Shown here: piece by piece, positions 60,954 to 64,000 of the stretch
Numbering within the stretch: the stretch's first letter is position 1
Layout: every line of letters begins with the position of its first letter
NCBI GenBank assembly: GCA_029204225.1
Contig: CM055106.1
Location: forward strand, 33,328,361-33,392,360
Direction: 5' to 3'
Source: Diphasiastrum complanatum
Lineage: Eukaryota > Streptophyta > Lycopodiopsida > Lycopodiales > Lycopodiaceae
DNA length: 64,000 nucleotides
The notes under the pieces: model-generated
Told to the model about the DNA's origin: nothing
The model's input: only the letters and a program-made list of their open reading frames with translations
Database searches by the model: none
Program-made: the position numbers and the translations under genes

Positions 60954-61406
60954 TGGATTTGGGTGTGGTTGAAGTTAAAAGTGTGGCTATGTTAAATGCT
61001 ACCACCCTCCTCAAAAGAAATAAATAAACTCCCTAAATAATTCTGGTCTTTTTTTGGCATTTTTTTATCCTGTTTTGGGAGGTGGGAACTTAAAAAAAAA
61101 AAAATACATATAATTAATTAATCATTGTACGATTCACCACGGTTCACCCTTATAATGTTTGAGAACTCACGATTTTCAGATTCTATGATTGTTATTAACA
61201 ACAATGAATTTATTCTATTTCACAATAAGCTTTGACACAATACCTAATGCTCTCCAAATTTAAAACCAAAATACTCATTTTGATAACCTGTAGTCGATTC
61301 CTCTTTGATAAAATTTTGCTGTGAAAGTGCGCTATCTATTAAGGAAGTATGCTACACAATGCACGAGATTACTGGACCTAGATACGCTAATACGAATCAC
61401 AAGCAA
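60954..61406. other. Spacer before the copia LTR
   Basis: Short AT-rich stretch without coding potential or a recognisable site; it flanks the LTR that begins at 61407. Confidence 0.5.
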
Positions 61407-61898
61407 TGCAACAATCAATCAAACTATAATGGATACAACTCAAAACACTATTGGAAGAACAAAATATCTTTTGTATTTTCTTGTATTGGAGTGAGTCAAC
61501 AGTGCAACACAAACAGTGGCTTGACGATCCTCTTATAATTTTGTTGTTGTTCATTGACAACGTTCTTTATTTCTTCATCGTCTATCTTGTTTTGAATTCT
61601 GGTCCATACTTAGGGATTAAAAGATGGCCTAACTAATCATTACAAGAGAGAAACTACGTGTCTCCTCTTGTAATGTTTCTTATGGCTAAGCGTTGACAGT
61701 TTTGTGTATCATGACTACCAAGCTTTGAATTCAATAATTTGAATTCTTGATAGTTCATCTCAACATTTGTAGGCATTCAATAGTTCGAAAACTGTCCCAA
61801 CTATCGAATCTTCAAATGTCGATGTGGATGGTGCACCGAACTATCGGCTGTTCTAAGAATGTGTCGAAAAGGGTTGGTTGAGTTCACCATCTCCAACA
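61407..61898 (-). repeat. Ty1-copia LTR (3' LTR of the minus-strand element)
   Basis: 492 bp running TG...CA. On the minus strand it starts TGTTGGAGATGGTGAACTC directly after the polypurine tract GAGAGGGAG (61899-61908), as expected for a 3' LTR. A second copy is at 51961-52470. Confidence 0.88.
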
Positions 61899-64000
61899 CT
61901 CCCTCTCAATACAACCTTTCTCCTTTTATCCGACTACCAATTGACGTTCTGTGTTTTGTAAACAGTGGCTTGTCCAACGGTTTGGCCAGCAGATCTGCGA
62001 TCATATCTTTTGATCTCACAAATTCAACACAGAGTTCTCCTTTCGAGATCAGATCTCAAATGTGATGATATTTCAGAGGTATGTGTTTGGTTTTAGAATG
62101 AAAAAACGGATCATCGGCTAAATAAATAGCACTCTGAGAATCCATTTTCATGATGGAGGGATCTTGATGCGGTATGCCAATCCCTTCCAACATCATCTTT
62201 AGCCATATTACCTCATTCGTCGTCGTTGAAACTGCCATGTATTCTGCTTCGCATGAAGACCGAGCTACAGTGTCTACTTCTTGCACGTCTAGCTGATCGC
62301 AGTTCCACATAGTATTGAATATTCACCAGTTATTGACTTGTTGTCGTCTTTGTAGCTAGCCCAACTGGCATTGCTATAGTGTTGTAGGACAAAGTCATTC
62401 TCTCTTTTGTAGATCAATCCAGAATTATAGGTTCCTTTCAGATATTGCACGATTCACTTTGCCATATGCCAATGTTGCATTCCAAGATTGGAGGAAAATT
62501 GACTGAGCGCATAGACAGAGTATGCTAAATTGGGTCTCATACAAACCGTAAAGTACATCAGACTCCCAATTAGATTTTGATATGGGATCCTTTGCATCTT
62601 CTATCTTTTTTCATCCATACTTGGGCAGTCCTGCTTCGACAATCTGGCTCCGACCATCATTCGCGTCGCCTTCTCTTTGCAATCAATCATCCTATATTGC
62701 TTCAACACTTTCTCAGCATATTTGGACTGGTTTAGATGCATAACCCCTCTCTTTCGGTCTCTTTTGATCTGTGGCCCCAGACATTTTGTTGCTTCTCCTA
62801 GATCTATGATTTTGTAATTTACAGATATTTGAGCCTTTGTTTCATTCATCAACGTCAAACAGTTTTCTATCATTAGAGTATCATCCACAAATATTGTCAA
62901 AATCACAAACCTTCCTTCTATCTTTTTAATGTAGACATTGCAGTCAAGTTGTGTTAGATAGAAGTCTAGAGACTTCAGAGACTATTGAGCTTCTTATACC
63001 AAGCTTGTGAGGCCTGCTTTAGACCGTAGATACATCTGTGCAATTGAGATGCATAATTTCGATTGTTCGGGTCTTCATAACCTTTAGACTGCTTCATCGA
63101 AATTTCTTTATCTAAGTCTCCATGGAGGAAGGCTATTTGACATCAATTTGATGTATCTCTAGATCATATTTCATAGCATAAGCAAAGAGCAGTTGGATGC
63201 TCAACATCTTGACCATCGAGGAGTATGTATCAAAGTAGTCGATACCATATCTCTTAGTGTAGCCCTTCGCTACAAGTTGAGCTTTGTATCTTCCGACACT
63301 GCCATCTAATTTAAACTTCTTCTTGTATACCCATTTGCAATCGACTTTCATCTTTCTTTTGGGTAGTGGTTCAAGTGTCTATGTCTGATTATGCTTCATT
63401 GATTCAATCTCTTTTGACATGGCTTGCTTTCAAAATTTGCCCTCAAGATTCTGGATTTCTTTCAGATATGTCATTGGTTCCTCAGTGAAACTGTATAATT
63501 TGAAGTCTGTGTCTTCACTCGACTAAATATTATCAATGAATTTGTCAAGTCTTTGACTTCTTTTTGACCATCTTGGTTGGATTTGTGTCTATCGATGCGT
63601 TTGTTCTTCGAATTCTTCGACATGATGATCTTCTGTCTTCTATTTTAGAGTTTGTGGCTCGACATTCTGATTCAACATTTGGCCTTGAACTCCCTCTTCA
63701 ATTGGTAGTATTGAGAAGACTTCATGGCCTCTTGACTCTCTCATTCCTGGAAATGTTGATTCGTCAAACTTTACATCTGTGCTCATCACCACCTTCTTTG
63801 AGGTTGGCTTGTAGAGTCGATAGTTCTACGAGCCGTTCGAATATCCGACCATCACTATCTACACCGAGTTTTCGTCCAATTTGTTTCTTCTTTCCTTTGG
63901 TATGTGCATGTAAGCTACACACCGAATACTCATACATACGATAGATCGGGCTTCTCACTTGTGCACATTTCGTACGATGTCTTGTTTTCCAATGTTGTGG
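61899..64000 (-). pseudogene. Ty1-copia pol, copy 2 (runs out of the window)
   Basis: From right to left the minus strand shows an integrase-RT linker region (63998-63564), RT start MKVDCKWVYKKKFKLDGSV with KAQLVAKGYTKRYGIDYFDT (63351-63133), the RT catalytic block LTIFVDDTLMIENC (about 62890; V-D-D), YAEKVLKQYRMIDCK, and RNase H with VARSSCEAEYMAVSTT (about 62260) ending near 62060. The polypurine tract and 3' LTR follow. Several stops and frameshifts are present, yet this is the most complete copia element here. The 5' LTR, gag and protease lie beyond 64000. Close to copy 1 at 47.8-50.3 kb but without its 1.1-kb extra segment. Confidence 0.9.

Overview
This is nuclear DNA from a land plant. 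The one intact protein gene is a ZAT-type C2H2 zinc-finger repressor with plant-specific QALGGH fingers and an EAR motif. Everything else is AT-rich, intron-bearing, transposon-dense sequence with heavily decayed LTR retrotransposons. That pattern would fit a large, repeat-rich genome such as a fern or a gymnosperm, but the window alone does not name the species.

Layout. 1-7.9 kb: spacer with tandem duplications and a decayed fragment of a gene found again at 28 kb. 8.0-11.5 kb: three abutting element fragments on the + strand (Helitron Rep, Ty1-copia, Ty3-type retropepsin). 14-18 kb: the zinc-finger gene with a G-rich upstream tract and a 55-codon upstream ORF. 20.28-29.07 kb: an 8.8-kb element bounded by 35-bp terminal inverted repeats. 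30-47 kb: a SINE cluster, AT microsatellite, a minus-strand Ty3-gypsy element, a Ty1-copia gag-protease fragment and two members of an unrecognised repeat-associated protein family. 47.8-64 kb: nested copia and gypsy fragments, two copia LTRs, a second SINE and a GT/GC microsatellite.

The main find is the 8.8-kb element. It holds four spliced genes in alternating orientation (A+ B- C+ D-). A looks like a DDE transposase with a CxxH insertion motif; I cannot assign its superfamily. C encodes a divergent histone H3 domain (KQT tail start, EIRKYQ, LQEAA, RVTIMPKD) followed by a linker and a ULP1/C48-type SUMO protease. D looks weakly BAH-like, with a possible ubiquitin-like C-terminus. B is unrecognised, acidic and Cys-containing. 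B and C share a 190-bp divergent promoter. This copy is decayed (stops, frameshifts), but a partial copy of D at 2.1-2.4 kb and a related terminal repeat at 60.92 kb show that it belongs to a dispersed family. A mobile element carrying its own H3-protease fusion and a possible chromatin reader suggests that it acts on host chromatin or SUMO signalling. I know of no described plant transposon with this gene set, but I could not search.

Apart from the zinc-finger gene, no host gene in the window looks intact.
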